64,000 nt of DNA from Nonomuraea rubra. Its GTDB lineage: Bacteria > Actinomycetota > Actinomycetes > Streptosporangiales > Streptosporangiaceae. The notes below the pieces were generated by a model. That model made no database searches. It was not told where the DNA came from and saw nothing but the letters and a program-made list of their open reading frames with translations. Each line of letters opens with the position of its first letter. The first letter of the stretch is position 1. Of the stretch, positions 26,199 through 34,889 are shown piece after piece. The stretch is taken from positions 10,399,001-10,463,000 of the forward strand of contig NZ_JACHMI010000001.1 of assembly GCF_014207985.1 (NCBI RefSeq), written 5' to 3'. The translations under genes were made by a program, and so were the position numbers.

Positions 26199-27348
26199 CG
26201 AACCTCGCACCGTCACACCCGGCGCCGACCTGCCCCCAGCCGCCGATGTAGCTGCCATGGCAATGGTGTCCGCGTGGGGGTGGTTCGGGCCGGCTGGCCA
26301 GGAAACTTCAGTGGTGCGTTAGTGGCCACTGCGGGCAACTGCGACGTGGGTGAGCGGCCGACGCAGGCAACGGCGACCTGCGTGAGCGGCCGACGCTGCC
26401 CGACCTCAACGCGGACGCGATGAGCGGGATGCCGGAGGGCGGCCGGACCTTGGGTGGGAGGGCTAGGCGCCGCCCCAGTCGCGGGCAGCCGACCAGGCTG
26501 CACCACCGTGGTCCGGGGGATGGGGACCCACCCGACGGGACGTCACCCCGACGGGGCGGGGGCGGCCAGACGCCCTGCCCGTCCATCCATCGGTGGCATG
26601 CGCACGGCGGCCGACTGCGGGAGTGGTTGCGCTCGCAGGCCGAGGTAACGAATCGCGGCCCCAGCCACCAGGCGGGCTCCGTAGGCATGGTGACGGCCAT
26701 CGCTTGATCCTTGGAGGGCCTATGTTGAAACCGAGGAGAGCAGAACGATGGCCGCGGACAACAGTTTGGCTTGAGGGCTGGTGATCGCGAGGCGGATCGT
26801 GCACCGGTGACTCCTACTTTCTCTGGATCGATTCCAAGGTGCTGACGTCGCCATGCGCGCCAACACGAGCCGAGCCACGGCACAAGACCTCGCACCGACT
26901 CACCCTTGCCGATGGGGACGCCGCGCACCTGGGTGTCGGCAGCGCCGGCGGTGCGCATGATGGCCTTGGTGGGGCTGCCCCAGTGGCCGTGCGCGCCGCT
27001 GACAGCGGCCTCTCGCACGTGCTGTGCACGCGTGAGCATCCGCGCCGTTCTCCCGCTCCCCTGCCCTCGCGCTTTCCTGCGCCCTGGCGTTCTCGCGCTT
27101 GCCCGCCCTCGCGCCCTGGCGTTCTCGCACCCTGGCGTTCTCGCGCTTGCCCGCCCTCGCGTTCTCCAGCTCTAGCGCCCTGGCGTTCCCGCGTCCTGGC
27201 GTTCCCGCGTCCTGGCGTTCTCGCGCTTGCCCGCCCTCGCGTTCTCCAGCTCTAGCGTCCTGGCGTTCCCGCGTCCTGGCGTTCTGGCGCTTGCCCGCTC
27301 TCGCGTTCTGGCGTTCTGGTGCCGACAGTACGTGCTGCCGCGTACGCG
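26199..27348. other. 1.15-kb region without a convincing gene
   Basis: Open frames exist on both strands (for example minus-strand 26308-27039), but their products are Pro/Arg/Ser-rich and resemble nothing I know. One stretch, complementary to about 26900-27040 and reading AVSGAHGHWGSPTKAIMRT, looks more protein-like and could be the remnant of a decayed gene. Bases 27040-27330 are a degenerate repeat listed separately. The gap separates the hydrolase/regulator pair from dprA. Confidence 0.5.
27040..27330. repeat. Degenerate repeats CTGGCGTTCTCGCG upstream of dprA stop
   Basis: About 290 bases consist of shuffled copies of CCTGGCGTTCTCGCG, GCTTGCCCGCCCTCGCG and TTCTCCAGCTCTAGCG. One block of about 75 bases (from 27140) recurs almost exactly about 70 bases later. 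The array has no fixed spacer and no gene. It lies just downstream of dprA on the minus strand, so it would be in the dprA 3' region if transcription continues. Confidence 0.65.
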
Positions 27349-28767
27349 TCAGGTGTCGGCTTCGTGCCGCGGGTGTGCGCGGAAGGGGGCTTGAGGAGGG
27401 ATTGACGGTCGTGGGGCAGGAGGTATGTCTTCTGGGCCTGAGAGGTCGTCCGGGGGTGGGGGGATTTGGGTGGGGTCTGGTTCTGGGGTGGGTGGGGGTT
27501 CCAGGGCTGTGGAGTCGGGGGCCTTGCGGTACGAGGCCGTCTGTTTGCGGAGGCGCCAGCCGTTCGAGACGCGTTCGATGTAGCCGGCGGCCGCCAGGCC
27601 GCCCAGTGCGCTGAGGGTCACGTCCAGGCTCATGCCGGCTGCCACCGCGATCGAGGCTGGGCCGGCGCCGCCTCTGGACGGGACGGCGTCCAGGACTCTT
27701 CTGGTCGGCTCGTTGAGTTTGTCCCGGGGGACGGCTGGGGCGCGGAGCTGCGGGGCGAGGTCGTCGCCCAGTACGCCTACGAGGTCGATCATGTCTTCTG
27801 GTGAGGTGATGCAGACGGCCTTGCGTTCTCGGAGGAGTCTGTGGCAGCCGGCCGACATCGCGGACGTGATGGGGCCCGGGACCGCTCCCAGGTGTCTGTT
27901 GAGGGACAGGGCGTGGGTGGCCGTGTTCAGGGCGCCGCTGCGGAGTGCGGCTTCCACCACCACCGTCCCTTGTGACAGGGCGGCGATCAGCCGGTTGCGG
28001 ATGAGAAAGCGGGCTCTGGTCGGGTGTACGCCGGGCGGGCACTCGCTGATGAGGACGCCCTTCTCCCTGATCTCGGCGAACAGGGGCTCGTGGGCGCTCG
28101 GATAGCAGACGTCGACTCCGCAGGCCAGGACTACGACCGTGGGGGCGTCGGCGGCCAGCGCACCCTTGTGGGCCGCCCCGTCCACGCCGAACGCGCCACC
28201 CGACACGACGGTCCATCCTGCCTCGCTCAGGCCGACGCCGAACTCCGCCGCGATGTGCGAGCCGTACGAGGTGGCGGCTCTGGCTCCGACCACCGCCACG
28301 GATTTGAGACAGGAGAAGCGGAGGTCGGCGGTACCGTGCGCCCACAGGCCGAGGGGGCGGCTGCGGCCTAGCTGGTCGAGCTGGGTGGGCCATTCGGGGG
28401 TGCCGGGGATGATCAGTCTGGCGCCGGTTCTGTGGCCGGCTTCGAGGTCTGCTGCGGGGTTGGCGGTTGCCAGGCGGGTGTACCAGGCGTTCAGGCAGGC
28501 GGTGAGGTTGGGCGGGCGCTCGTACCTCGCTTGTTTGGCCACGAACTCCGGAGGGAGGGTGCGGGAGCGGATGGCCTCCACCGCCTGTGCGGCACCGTAC
28601 TCGGCCACGAGGCTGCCCATCGTGACGTCGCCGACGTCGGCGGCTCGCATGAGTGCGGCCCTCGCTTCGGCTTCCCGCTCCGCTGCTGCTTGGGGGGTCG
28701 GGTTCAGCTGTCTGCCAGACCCCACCATCTTCGCGTTCGGGGGACGTTGATCGGTCTGACCGTGCAT
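27349..28767 (-). CDS. dprA: DNA-processing protein DprA (Smf)
   Basis: DprA protects incoming single-stranded DNA and loads RecA during natural transformation; in actinobacteria its role is less clear. From the ATG at 28767 the protein has 472 residues. The Rossmann-like core is VAVVGARAATSYGSHIA, VVSGGAFGVDGAAHKGAL and SECPPGVHPTRARFLIRNRLIAAL. A C-terminal winged helix (about VLDAVPSRGGAGPASIAVAAG) and a Pro-rich tail follow. The frame is open to a TTG at 28968, but the extra 67 residues are Ser/Thr/Ala low complexity; the chosen ATG has AGAGG seven bases upstream. It follows yifB in the conserved order yraN-yifB-dprA. Confidence 0.9.
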   Translation of the reverse strand: MHGQTDQRPPNAKMVGSGRQLNPTPQAAAEREAEARAALMRAADVGDVTMGSLVAEYGAAQAVEAIRSRTLPPEFVAKQARYERPPNLTACLNAWYTRLATANPAADLEAGHRTGARLIIPGTPEWPTQLDQLGRSRPLGLWAHGTADLRFSCLKSVAVVGARAATSYGSHIAAEFGVGLSEAGWTVVSGGAFGVDGAAHKGALAADAPTVVVLACGVDVCYPSAHEPLFAEIREKGVLISECPPGVHPTRARFLIRNRLIAALSQGTVVVEAALRSGALNTATHALSLNRHLGAVPGPITSAMSAGCHRLLRERKAVCITSPEDMIDLVGVLGDDLAPQLRAPAVPRDKLNEPTRRVLDAVPSRGGAGPASIAVAAGMSLDVTLSALGGLAAAGYIERVSNGWRLRKQTASYRKAPDSTALEPPPTPEPDPTQIPPPPDDLSGPEDIPPAPRPSIPPQAPFRAHPRHEADT

Positions 28768-29084
28768 GGGCGCCTCTCGAGCCTCGGGTCCTGCTCTGCT
28801 CACGGGCTCCGATGGGAACGCCGTCGTCGTCGTAACCGCCGCCGTCGCGGACGCGGACGCTCGTGGTGAGGCGTTGCGAAGGAGGGACTTCGAGGGTTCA
28901 TCGGCGCAGGTCATGGCGGTGATGGAGGGGCCGCTGGATCCTGCGGATGAGGAAGGCGTGGTGGTCAAGGAAGTTCTCCCGGGAGGGTCGGTGGCGGGTC
29001 GTGCCGAGAACGGTGATCACGTACTCGGTGGGGCGGGGTGGTCAGGGAGGTTCTCCTGGTCAAGGGAGCCTTCCGAGGGGTGGG
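28768..29084. other. yifB-dprA gap, possible dprA N-terminal extension
   Basis: These 317 bases lie between the yifB stop and the chosen dprA ATG. The dprA frame stays open through the first 201 bases (to a TTG at 28968), encoding a Ser/Thr/Ala-rich stretch that could be a real extension. Nothing else is recognised. Confidence 0.4.
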
Positions 29085-30617
29085 TCAGCTGACGCCGAGC
29101 CAGAAGCTGAGGGCCGTGTTGGTCTCGTCCTGTCCGGGGGTGTCCTTGTCGGCCAGGTCGGCGAGGGTCCAGGCCACTCGGACGACGCGGTCGAGGCCGC
29201 GGGCGGTGAGGGTGCCCGCGTCCAGACAGGCCGTCATCGGGCGCATGGCCTCGTCGGAAGGGCGGTAGTCGGCGTGGAGGACGGAGGAGGGGATCTCGGC
29301 GTTGAAACGCCACTGCGTGCCCGCCAGGCGCTTGGCGGCTCGTTCGCGGGCCACCAGAACACGTTCGGCCACCGTCTTGCTGGATTCCACGAACTGGCGG
29401 TCGGCCAGCAGCTCGCGGCGCGACGAACGGGCGACGGTGACCTTCATGTCGATGCGGTCGAGGAGCGGGCCGGAGAGGCGGCCCAGGTAGCGGCGTCTGA
29501 TCGTGGGAGAGCATTTGCAGGTCTCTGCCTGCTCTTCCGCCTGGGCGCAGGGGCAGGGGTTGGCCGCCAGGACGAGCATGAACCTGGCCGGGAACGTCAC
29601 CGAGCCCGCAGACCTCGACACCGTCACGCGGCCGGACTCCAAGGGCTGTCTCAGCGCGTCCAGGACATGCCGGGGGAACTCCGGGGCCTCGTCCATGAAC
29701 AGAACCCCCCGGTGGGCCAGGGAGACGGCTCCGGGGCGGACGATCGTACTGCCGCCACCGATGATCGCGGCGGCGGTCGCCGTGTGATGCGGGCTGACGA
29801 ACGGAGGGCGGCTCATCATCGGCGCGTTGGACGGCAGGACGCCCGCGACCGAGTGGATGGCGGTGACCTCCAGGGCGTGGTCGAGCTCCAGGTCCGGCAG
29901 GAGGGTGGGGAGGCGTTCGGCCAGCATGGTCTTGCCCGTGCCCGGCGGGCCCAGCATCCACAGGTTGTGGCCGCCTGCCGCGCAGACCGCGAGGGCTCGG
30001 CGGGCGACCGGCTGACCGACGACGTCCGCCAGGTCGACGCCGGGGGCGCTGGTGGTCTTGGGCGGCTCCACGTACTCCTCGACCTCGGGCTGGGGCGGAT
30101 CGTCACCCTTGCGCAACCACTCGACGAGCTGGCGCAGGTCCGCCACCGGGATCACCTTCACGTCAGGCACGAGGACGGCCTCGGCGGAGTTCGCGGAGGG
30201 GACCACGACTGTGACGTCACCGTGTTTGGCCGCGCCCAGGACGGAGGGGAGCACGCCGCGTACGGCCCTGATGCGGCCGTCGAGGCCCAGCTCTCCCAGG
30301 AAGAACGGCTCCGCGATGCGCTCGGCCGGGACCACGCCCGCCGCGCCCAGGATCGCCACGGCTATCGCGAGATCGAACTGGGAGCCACGTTTCGGCAGGC
30401 TGGCCGGGAAGAGGCTGACGATGATGCGGGCGTCCGGCCAGGGGTAGTTGCTGTTGACCATCGCCGATCTGACGCGGTCGCGGGCCTCGCTGAGCGCTGT
30501 GTCGGGCAGGCCGATGAGGTGGATGCCGGCCAGGCCGTTTCCCACGTCGGCCTCGACCTCGACCGTGCGGCCCGCGACTCCCACCAGGGCGACGCTGCGC
30601 GTGCGGGCCACGGCCAT
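29085..30617 (-). CDS. YifB/ComM-family Mg-chelatase-like AAA+ ATPase
   Basis: This 510-residue AAA+ protein is related to ComM, a helicase that drives branch migration in natural transformation. The N-terminal domain (ChlI-like) begins MAVARTRSVALVGVAG and includes NYPWPDARIIVSLFPASLPK. The AAA module has Walker A GPPGTGKTMLAERLP near residue 225, Walker B LFMDEAPEFP and a sensor region. The C-terminal Mg-chelatase domain carries the arginine finger region. The ATG at 30617 directly follows the yraN stop. Synteny with dprA supports a DNA uptake/recombination role. Confidence 0.92.
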   Translation of the reverse strand: MAVARTRSVALVGVAGRTVEVEADVGNGLAGIHLIGLPDTALSEARDRVRSAMVNSNYPWPDARIIVSLFPASLPKRGSQFDLAIAVAILGAAGVVPAERIAEPFFLGELGLDGRIRAVRGVLPSVLGAAKHGDVTVVVPSANSAEAVLVPDVKVIPVADLRQLVEWLRKGDDPPQPEVEEYVEPPKTTSAPGVDLADVVGQPVARRALAVCAAGGHNLWMLGPPGTGKTMLAERLPTLLPDLELDHALEVTAIHSVAGVLPSNAPMMSRPPFVSPHHTATAAAIIGGGSTIVRPGAVSLAHRGVLFMDEAPEFPRHVLDALRQPLESGRVTVSRSAGSVTFPARFMLVLAANPCPCAQAEEQAETCKCSPTIRRRYLGRLSGPLLDRIDMKVTVARSSRRELLADRQFVESSKTVAERVLVARERAAKRLAGTQWRFNAEIPSSVLHADYRPSDEAMRPMTACLDAGTLTARGLDRVVRVAWTLADLADKDTPGQDETNTALSFWLGVS

Positions 30618-30977
30618 CTAGATCGCCCCCCGTACGTGGCGGAGGGCGAAATCTCCGGCGAAGCGCTCCAGGGCGATCACGTCCACGCGCACGGCCTCGA
30701 ACGAGCGCGGCTGCGTGGACAGCCATTTGGCGGCGAGCATGCGTAGTCTGGCCAGTTTGGCGGGGCTGACGGACTCCAAGGCTGAGCCGTGGGATCTGCT
30801 TGATCGGGTTTTGACCTCTACCACGACGAGGGTGGGGCCGTCTTCCGCGATGATGTCGATCTCGCCGTGGCGGCAGCGCCAGTTGCGTTCGACCACCCTC
30901 ATGCCCTCGGCCTCCAGGTAGGTCACGGCTGCTTGTTCGCCGCGTTTGCCGAGTTCGAGTTTGCTTTCCTTGGCCAT
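30618..30977 (-). CDS. YraN-family (UPF0102) endonuclease-like protein
   Basis: This small soluble protein of 119 residues has the nuclease fold seen in Holliday-junction resolvase-like families. Signature residues are ELGKRGEQAAVTYLEAEG, RNWRCRHGEIDIIAEDG and VVVEVKTRSS. The acidic/Lys set (E..D..E.K) matches a PD-(D/E)XK active site. The ATG at 30977 has GGAGG upstream (GGAGGTGGCAC); the longer frame extending to 31637 is low complexity and rejected. The biological role is unknown. It sits at the head of yraN-yifB-dprA with one-base spacing to yifB, so the three are probably one transcript. Confidence 0.92.
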   Translation of the reverse strand: MAKESKLELGKRGEQAAVTYLEAEGMRVVERNWRCRHGEIDIIAEDGPTLVVVEVKTRSSRSHGSALESVSPAKLARLRMLAAKWLSTQPRSFEAVRVDVIALERFAGDFALRHVRGAI

Positions 30978-31714
30978 GTGCCACCTCCGTCGTGTCGGGT
31001 CCGGTGCGGTGCGGGTTCCGGGGATCACCTTCGCGGAGGTGGGGTGGTGGTGGAGGGCCGAACGGGGTTCTGTGGATTGGGGGGTGTGGAGTGGCAGGGG
31101 GTTGTGGATAAACCGACTGGGTTGCCCATGGTCGCGGGCCGGGAGGTGGTTGGGTGGGTGGTCAGGGGGTTGGTGCTGGGGGTTGGACTGGGCGGGCGCC
31201 TGGACGCGCTGTGGTGGCATACGGCCTGACAACGACCAGCATGGGCGCGAGGGAACGGGCGCGAGCGGGCGCTGAGCGCGAGCGGTACGGAAGCGAGCGC
31301 GCGCTGGGCGCGGGCGGGCGCTTGGGGCCGGCGCTGGGCTCGAACGGCACAAGCGTGGGCGCGCGCTGGAACGCAGGCGCGCGCTGGGAGCGGACGGCAC
31401 GGGCGCGAGCGGCACGGGCGAAGCAGCAACTTCACAGACATGGGAAGTGTCGGCCACAGCGGCAGCACGCCGGGGATGGGCCTGCTCCAAGGCCCTGGAT
31501 GGGTGCCGGTCCAGGCTGGGATGGCCATGCGCGGGCCTGCACGGGCAAGCACAGGCCGGCGCCAGCAGACGCACGCGCAGACACAACCAGCAAGCACACG
31601 CGCAGACGAACCCCAACGCCGACAAGTACGGCGACACTCGGGCTGGACTGAGTGATGCGGCGGACGCCTACGCCCGCCCTACCTCACATCCCAGGAACCC
31701 CACCCCCGAGCCCC
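30978..31714. other. 737-base spacer with GC-rich degenerate repeats
   Basis: No gene is supported here. Bases about 31230-31430 consist of irregular copies of GGGCGCGAGCGG, GCGCTGGGCGCG and GAACGGCACGGGCG. Apparent long frames across it are low-complexity shadows. The flanks could hold the promoter of the yraN-yifB-dprA group. Confidence 0.55.
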
Positions 31715-32038
31715 CTACCCGGAGAACCCTTCCTTGGGCATCTCCAGATCCGCCTTGGCCAGCTCCTCCACGTTCACATCCTTGAACGTGACCACCCGCA
31801 CGTTCTTAACGAACCGCGCCGGCCGATACATATCCCAAACCCACGCGTCCTGCATCTTCACATCGAAGAAGACGTCGCCGTTCTCGGCGGTACGCACGTC
31901 CAGATCGACCGAGTTGGTCAGATAGAACCGCCGCTCAGTCTCCACCACGTACGTGAACAAACCGACGACATCACGGTATTCGCGGTAAAGCTGCAGCTCC
32001 ATCTCGGTTTCGTACTTTTCGAGATCCTCTGCGCTCAT
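31715..32038 (-). CDS. DUF2469 domain protein
   Basis: This 107-residue acidic protein starts MSAEDLEKYETEMELQLYRE and contains FTYVVETERRFYLTNSVDL and VWDMYRPARFVKNVRVVTF. This is the actinobacteria-restricted DUF2469 family, almost always found next to rnhB, as here (39 bases downstream of it). No enzyme motif, signal peptide or membrane segment is visible. The function is unknown; conservation of position suggests a link to RNase HII or to signal peptidase expression. Confidence 0.92.
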   Translation of the reverse strand: MSAEDLEKYETEMELQLYREYRDVVGLFTYVVETERRFYLTNSVDLDVRTAENGDVFFDVKMQDAWVWDMYRPARFVKNVRVVTFKDVNVEELAKADLEMPKEGFSG

Positions 32039-32077
32039 CGCGGTCCTCCTGTCGTACCGGTCCCCCGGTTCGCCTGC

Positions 32078-32746
32078 TCAGGCAACCCCGGCCCCCATTT
32101 CATTTTCACCCATCTCCCTCGCCACCGTGACGAAGGAGTAACGGTGATCAGGACACGGACCGTGCGTTTCCAGCGCCAGCCGGTGTCCTGGTGTGACATA
32201 CCCCTTGTGTTCGGCGAAGCCGTACTGCGGGTAGCGCTCGTCGAGTGCGACCATCAACCGGTCCCTGGTCACCTTGGCCACGATCGACGCGGCCGCCACG
32301 CACGCGGCCACCTGGTCCCCCTTCCACACGGCCAGCGACGGCGCCGGGAGCCCCGGGACCGGGAAGCCGTCCGTCAGGATGTACTCCGGGTCACAGGGCA
32401 ACTGCGCGACGGCTCGCCGCATTCCCGAGACGTTGCACTTGTGCAGACCTTTGGCGTCGATCTCCCCCGGTGGGATGATCACTATGCCCACATGTGAGAA
32501 ACGCATGATCTGCCCGTGCAGGCGCTCGCGCACCTGCGGGGTCAGCAGTTTCGAGTCGCCCAGGCCGTCGATCTGCTTGCGCAGGACGACGGCCGCGACC
32601 ACCAGGGGGCCGGCACACGCGCCGCGACCGGCCTCGTCGACGCCCGCTATGGGGGTGAGGCCGCGGCGGGCCAGCGCCCGCTCATAGGCGTAGAGTCCGG
32701 AATCGCGCCGGACGACGCTCGGTCGAGGGCGGAACGCAACTGTCAT
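32078..32746 (-). CDS. rnhB: Ribonuclease HII
   Basis: RNase HII removes ribonucleotides misincorporated into DNA. The 222-residue protein has the active-site start GVDEAGRGACAGPLVVAAVV (Asp-Glu pair), LGDSKLLTPQ, a central Asp in ILTDGFPVPG and the final Asp in SIVAKVTRDRLM. The KGDQVAACVAAASIVAK region and C-terminal YGFAEHKGYVTPGH are also typical. It lies in the conserved block lepB-lepB-rnhB-DUF2469. Confidence 0.96.
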   Translation of the reverse strand: MTVAFRPRPSVVRRDSGLYAYERALARRGLTPIAGVDEAGRGACAGPLVVAAVVLRKQIDGLGDSKLLTPQVRERLHGQIMRFSHVGIVIIPPGEIDAKGLHKCNVSGMRRAVAQLPCDPEYILTDGFPVPGLPAPSLAVWKGDQVAACVAAASIVAKVTRDRLMVALDERYPQYGFAEHKGYVTPGHRLALETHGPCPDHRYSFVTVAREMGENEMGAGVA

Positions 32747-32798
32747 GACACAGGAAGCGTACGCCCCATTCGCCGCATACCGCGACTGGAAGTCGGCT

Positions 32799-33392
32799 CT
32801 ACTTGACCTTGTCGAAAATGTCGGGACGGGAGAAGAGATAGCCCCGCGACAGCGGCCAGTAGCGCAGCACGGCCTTGCCGATCACGTCGTCCTCCGAGAT
32901 GAAGCCGCCTCCCGGCTCCTCCATGTGGGCCCGGGAGTCGGCCGAGGCGCTGCGGTGGTCGCCCATCAGCCACAGCTTCCCGGCGGGCACGGTGACGTCG
33001 AAGTCATCGCCGGAAGCGAAATCGTCCGGGTAGAGGTAGGACTGCTCGTCCAGCACCGTACCGTTGACCGAGAGGCGGTGCTGCTTGTCGCAGCACACCA
33101 CCTTGTCGCCGCCGATGCCGATGACCCGCTTGATCGTGTCCTCGCCGTTCCAGCCCTTGAAGACCACGATGTCGCCACGCTCGGGCTTGCCCGCCAGCTT
33201 GTTGACGAAGACCCTGTCGTTGACCAGCAGGGTGTTCTCCATCGATACCGAGGGGATGTAGAACGAACCGACCACGAACGCCTGAAGCAGCAGCGCGATG
33301 CCGACGCCCATGACGAGCAGCAGGACGGTCTCGCGGAAGCCGCCCTTCTTCTTCTGTTTCCCCACGCCCTCCGCCTTTTCGGTGTCGGCCAT
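32799..33392 (-). CDS. lepB: Signal peptidase I (second copy)
   Basis: This type I signal peptidase releases exported proteins at the outer face of the membrane. The 197-residue protein has one N-terminal membrane helix (TVLLLVMGVGIALLLQAF) directly followed by the catalytic Ser in PSVSMENTLL. The catalytic Lys lies in DTIKRVIGIGGD and the GDHRSASADSR box closes the active site. It is shorter than the neighbouring copy and lacks its C-terminal membrane segment. The start overlaps the stop of that gene by one base (TGATG), so the two are coupled. Streptomyces also carries clustered signal peptidases, which may differ in substrate preference. Confidence 0.94.
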   Translation of the reverse strand: MADTEKAEGVGKQKKKGGFRETVLLLVMGVGIALLLQAFVVGSFYIPSVSMENTLLVNDRVFVNKLAGKPERGDIVVFKGWNGEDTIKRVIGIGGDKVVCCDKQHRLSVNGTVLDEQSYLYPDDFASGDDFDVTVPAGKLWLMGDHRSASADSRAHMEEPGGGFISEDDVIGKAVLRYWPLSRGYLFSRPDIFDKVK

Positions 33393-34249
33393 CAGCGCCT
33401 CCTCCGCAGGCGTCGACGGACCAGCACCAAGGGTACGGCCATGCCGAACCCGGCGACCAGCGGCACCGACCCGCCCAGCGCCTGCAGGGCGGGCTGGGCG
33501 AACGTGTCAGGGATGTCGATCGTGTCGAACCTGTTGAACGGCCAGACGATCACGAAGGCCCGCCCGATGACCTGGCCTTCGGGGATGGAGCCGCCACCCG
33601 GGTCACCGGTGTGCGAGCGGGAGTCGAGCGAGACCGAGCGGTGGTCGCCCATGACCCACAGCCGCTCCGGCGGCACCGTGATGTCGAAGAACTCGTCGGA
33701 GGGCCTGTCACCCGGGTAGAGATAGCTCTCCTCGTCGATGGGGGTGCCGTTGACCGTGATGCGCCCCTTGGAGTCGCAGCACTTGACGTGGTCGCCGCCG
33801 ACGCCGATGACGCGCTTGATGTAGTCCTTCTCGCCGGGGATGATGCCGAAGGCCGTGCCGACCCAGCGGAAGAAGCCCTCGACCACGTTGGCCGGCTCCT
33901 CCATCTGGAACTCGCCGTCCCAGGAGTCGACGCCCGAGAAGACCACCACGTCGCCGCGCTCGATGTCACGAGTGTGGTAGACGAGCTTGTTGACCAGGAC
34001 CCTGTCATTCGTGAGCAGGGTGTTCTCCATCGATTCCGACGGAATGTAGAACGCCTGGACCACGAACGTCTTGATGAGCAGGGCCAGCGCCAGGGCTACG
34101 ACGATGAGTACGGGGAGTTCTTTCCAGAACGACCCCTTCTTCTCTGGTTTTTCGCCCTTGGCAGGCTTCTGAGTCTCTTCGGCGACCACGTCCACCTCGT
34201 CCTCGACAGGGCGGCGCGCCGCGCCGTGCTCCTGGCTTTCGCTAGTCAT
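33392..34249 (-). CDS. lepB: Signal peptidase I (first copy, two membrane segments)
   Basis: This is a second type I signal peptidase, of 285 residues. A charged cytoplasmic N-terminus of about 50 residues precedes the membrane helix LPVLIVVALALALLIKTFVV. The Ser is in PSESMENTLLTNDRV, the Lys in KDYIKRVIGVGGD, and the GDHRSVSLDSR box follows. A C-terminal hydrophobic stretch (VPLVAGFGMAVPLVLV) ending in RRRLRRRR probably anchors the tail, a feature of some actinobacterial SipX/SipZ-type enzymes. An insertion of about 30 residues between Ser and Lys boxes (DSWDGEFQMEEP onward) is absent from the second copy. Confidence 0.94.
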   Translation of the reverse strand: MTSESQEHGAARRPVEDEVDVVAEETQKPAKGEKPEKKGSFWKELPVLIVVALALALLIKTFVVQAFYIPSESMENTLLTNDRVLVNKLVYHTRDIERGDVVVFSGVDSWDGEFQMEEPANVVEGFFRWVGTAFGIIPGEKDYIKRVIGVGGDHVKCCDSKGRITVNGTPIDEESYLYPGDRPSDEFFDITVPPERLWVMGDHRSVSLDSRSHTGDPGGGSIPEGQVIGRAFVIVWPFNRFDTIDIPDTFAQPALQALGGSVPLVAGFGMAVPLVLVRRRLRRRR

Positions 34250-34389
34250 CGCTGACGAGCCTAGATGATGCTTCGGCCCGACAAGCCTCGACCGACGTTA
34301 CACCGTGCACGAGTCGCTCCACATAAAGGAAACGGCCCTGTAAAGCCGAATGGCCCGCGCGACGCGCGGGCCATCGAAAGTCCACCTGG

Positions 34390-34752
34390 TTACTTCGCGG
34401 CGGCCGTCTCGCGCTTCTCGCGGATGCGGGCGGCCTTGCCGCGCAGGTCGCGCATGTAGTAGAGCTTGGCGCGACGCACGTCACCGCGGGTCACGAGCAC
34501 GATCTTCTCGATGACCGGGCTGTGCACCGGGAAGGTACGCTCGACGCCGACACCGTAGCTGACCTTGCGGACCGTGAAGGTCTCGCGGGCACCGCTGCCC
34601 TGGCGGCGCAGCACGAAGCCCTTGAAGACCTGGATGCGGGAGCGGTTGCCTTCGACGACGCGGACGTGAACCTCGAGCGTGTCACCGGGGCGGAACGCCG
34701 GCACGTCGCCGCGCAGGGTCGCCTTCTCGAGCTCCTGGATCTTCGTGTGCAT
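34390..34752 (-). CDS. rplS: 50S ribosomal protein L19
   Basis: L19 sits at the subunit interface of the ribosome. The 120-residue protein is standard: [34 protein letters not shown], the conserved [11 protein letters not shown] and a basic C-terminus ending [12 protein letters not shown]. The ATG at 34752 is chosen; the longer frame to 34857 runs through the leader. Between trmD and rplS are two strong hairpins (34834-34882), so expression of rplS is probably tuned separately from trmD. Confidence 0.97.
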   Translation of the reverse strand: MHTKIQELEKATLRGDVPAFRPGDTLEVHVRVVEGNRSRIQVFKGFVLRRQGSGARETFTVRKVSYGVGVERTFPVHSPVIEKIVLVTRGDVRRAKLYYMRDLRGKAARIREKRETAAAK

Positions 34753-34833
34753 GAGAGCTGTCCTCAAGTCCTCGCGAGCACGCGGAGGTCCACCCGGCCG
34801 GAGCTCGCGGCGGACACGCTTGCTGGTTTGATG

Positions 34834-34882
34834 TGCCCGGGACCGTTTCCCGGGCATGACGGACCAACCGCTAGACGGTTGG
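34834..34882 (-). promoter_or_regulatory. Two hairpins between trmD and rplS
   Basis: On the minus strand the first stem is CCAACCG/CGGTTGG with a five-base loop (34864-34882). The second is TGCCCGGG/CCCGGGCA with a seven-base loop (34834-34856). They follow the trmD stop and precede rplS by about 80 bases. They could terminate or attenuate read-through, or act as an L19 leader. There is no U tract after either, so classic intrinsic termination is uncertain. Confidence 0.6.
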
Positions 34883-34889
34883 CAGCGAT

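Noticed and set aside
26308..27039. 243-codon minus-strand frame
   Set aside because: Its composition resembles random high-GC translation, there is no ribosome site, and no recognisable family; at most a fragment of a decayed gene.
30978..31637. N-terminal extension of the yraN frame to 31637
   Set aside because: The ATG at 30977 has a near-perfect ribosome site and the upstream part is low-complexity repeat translation.
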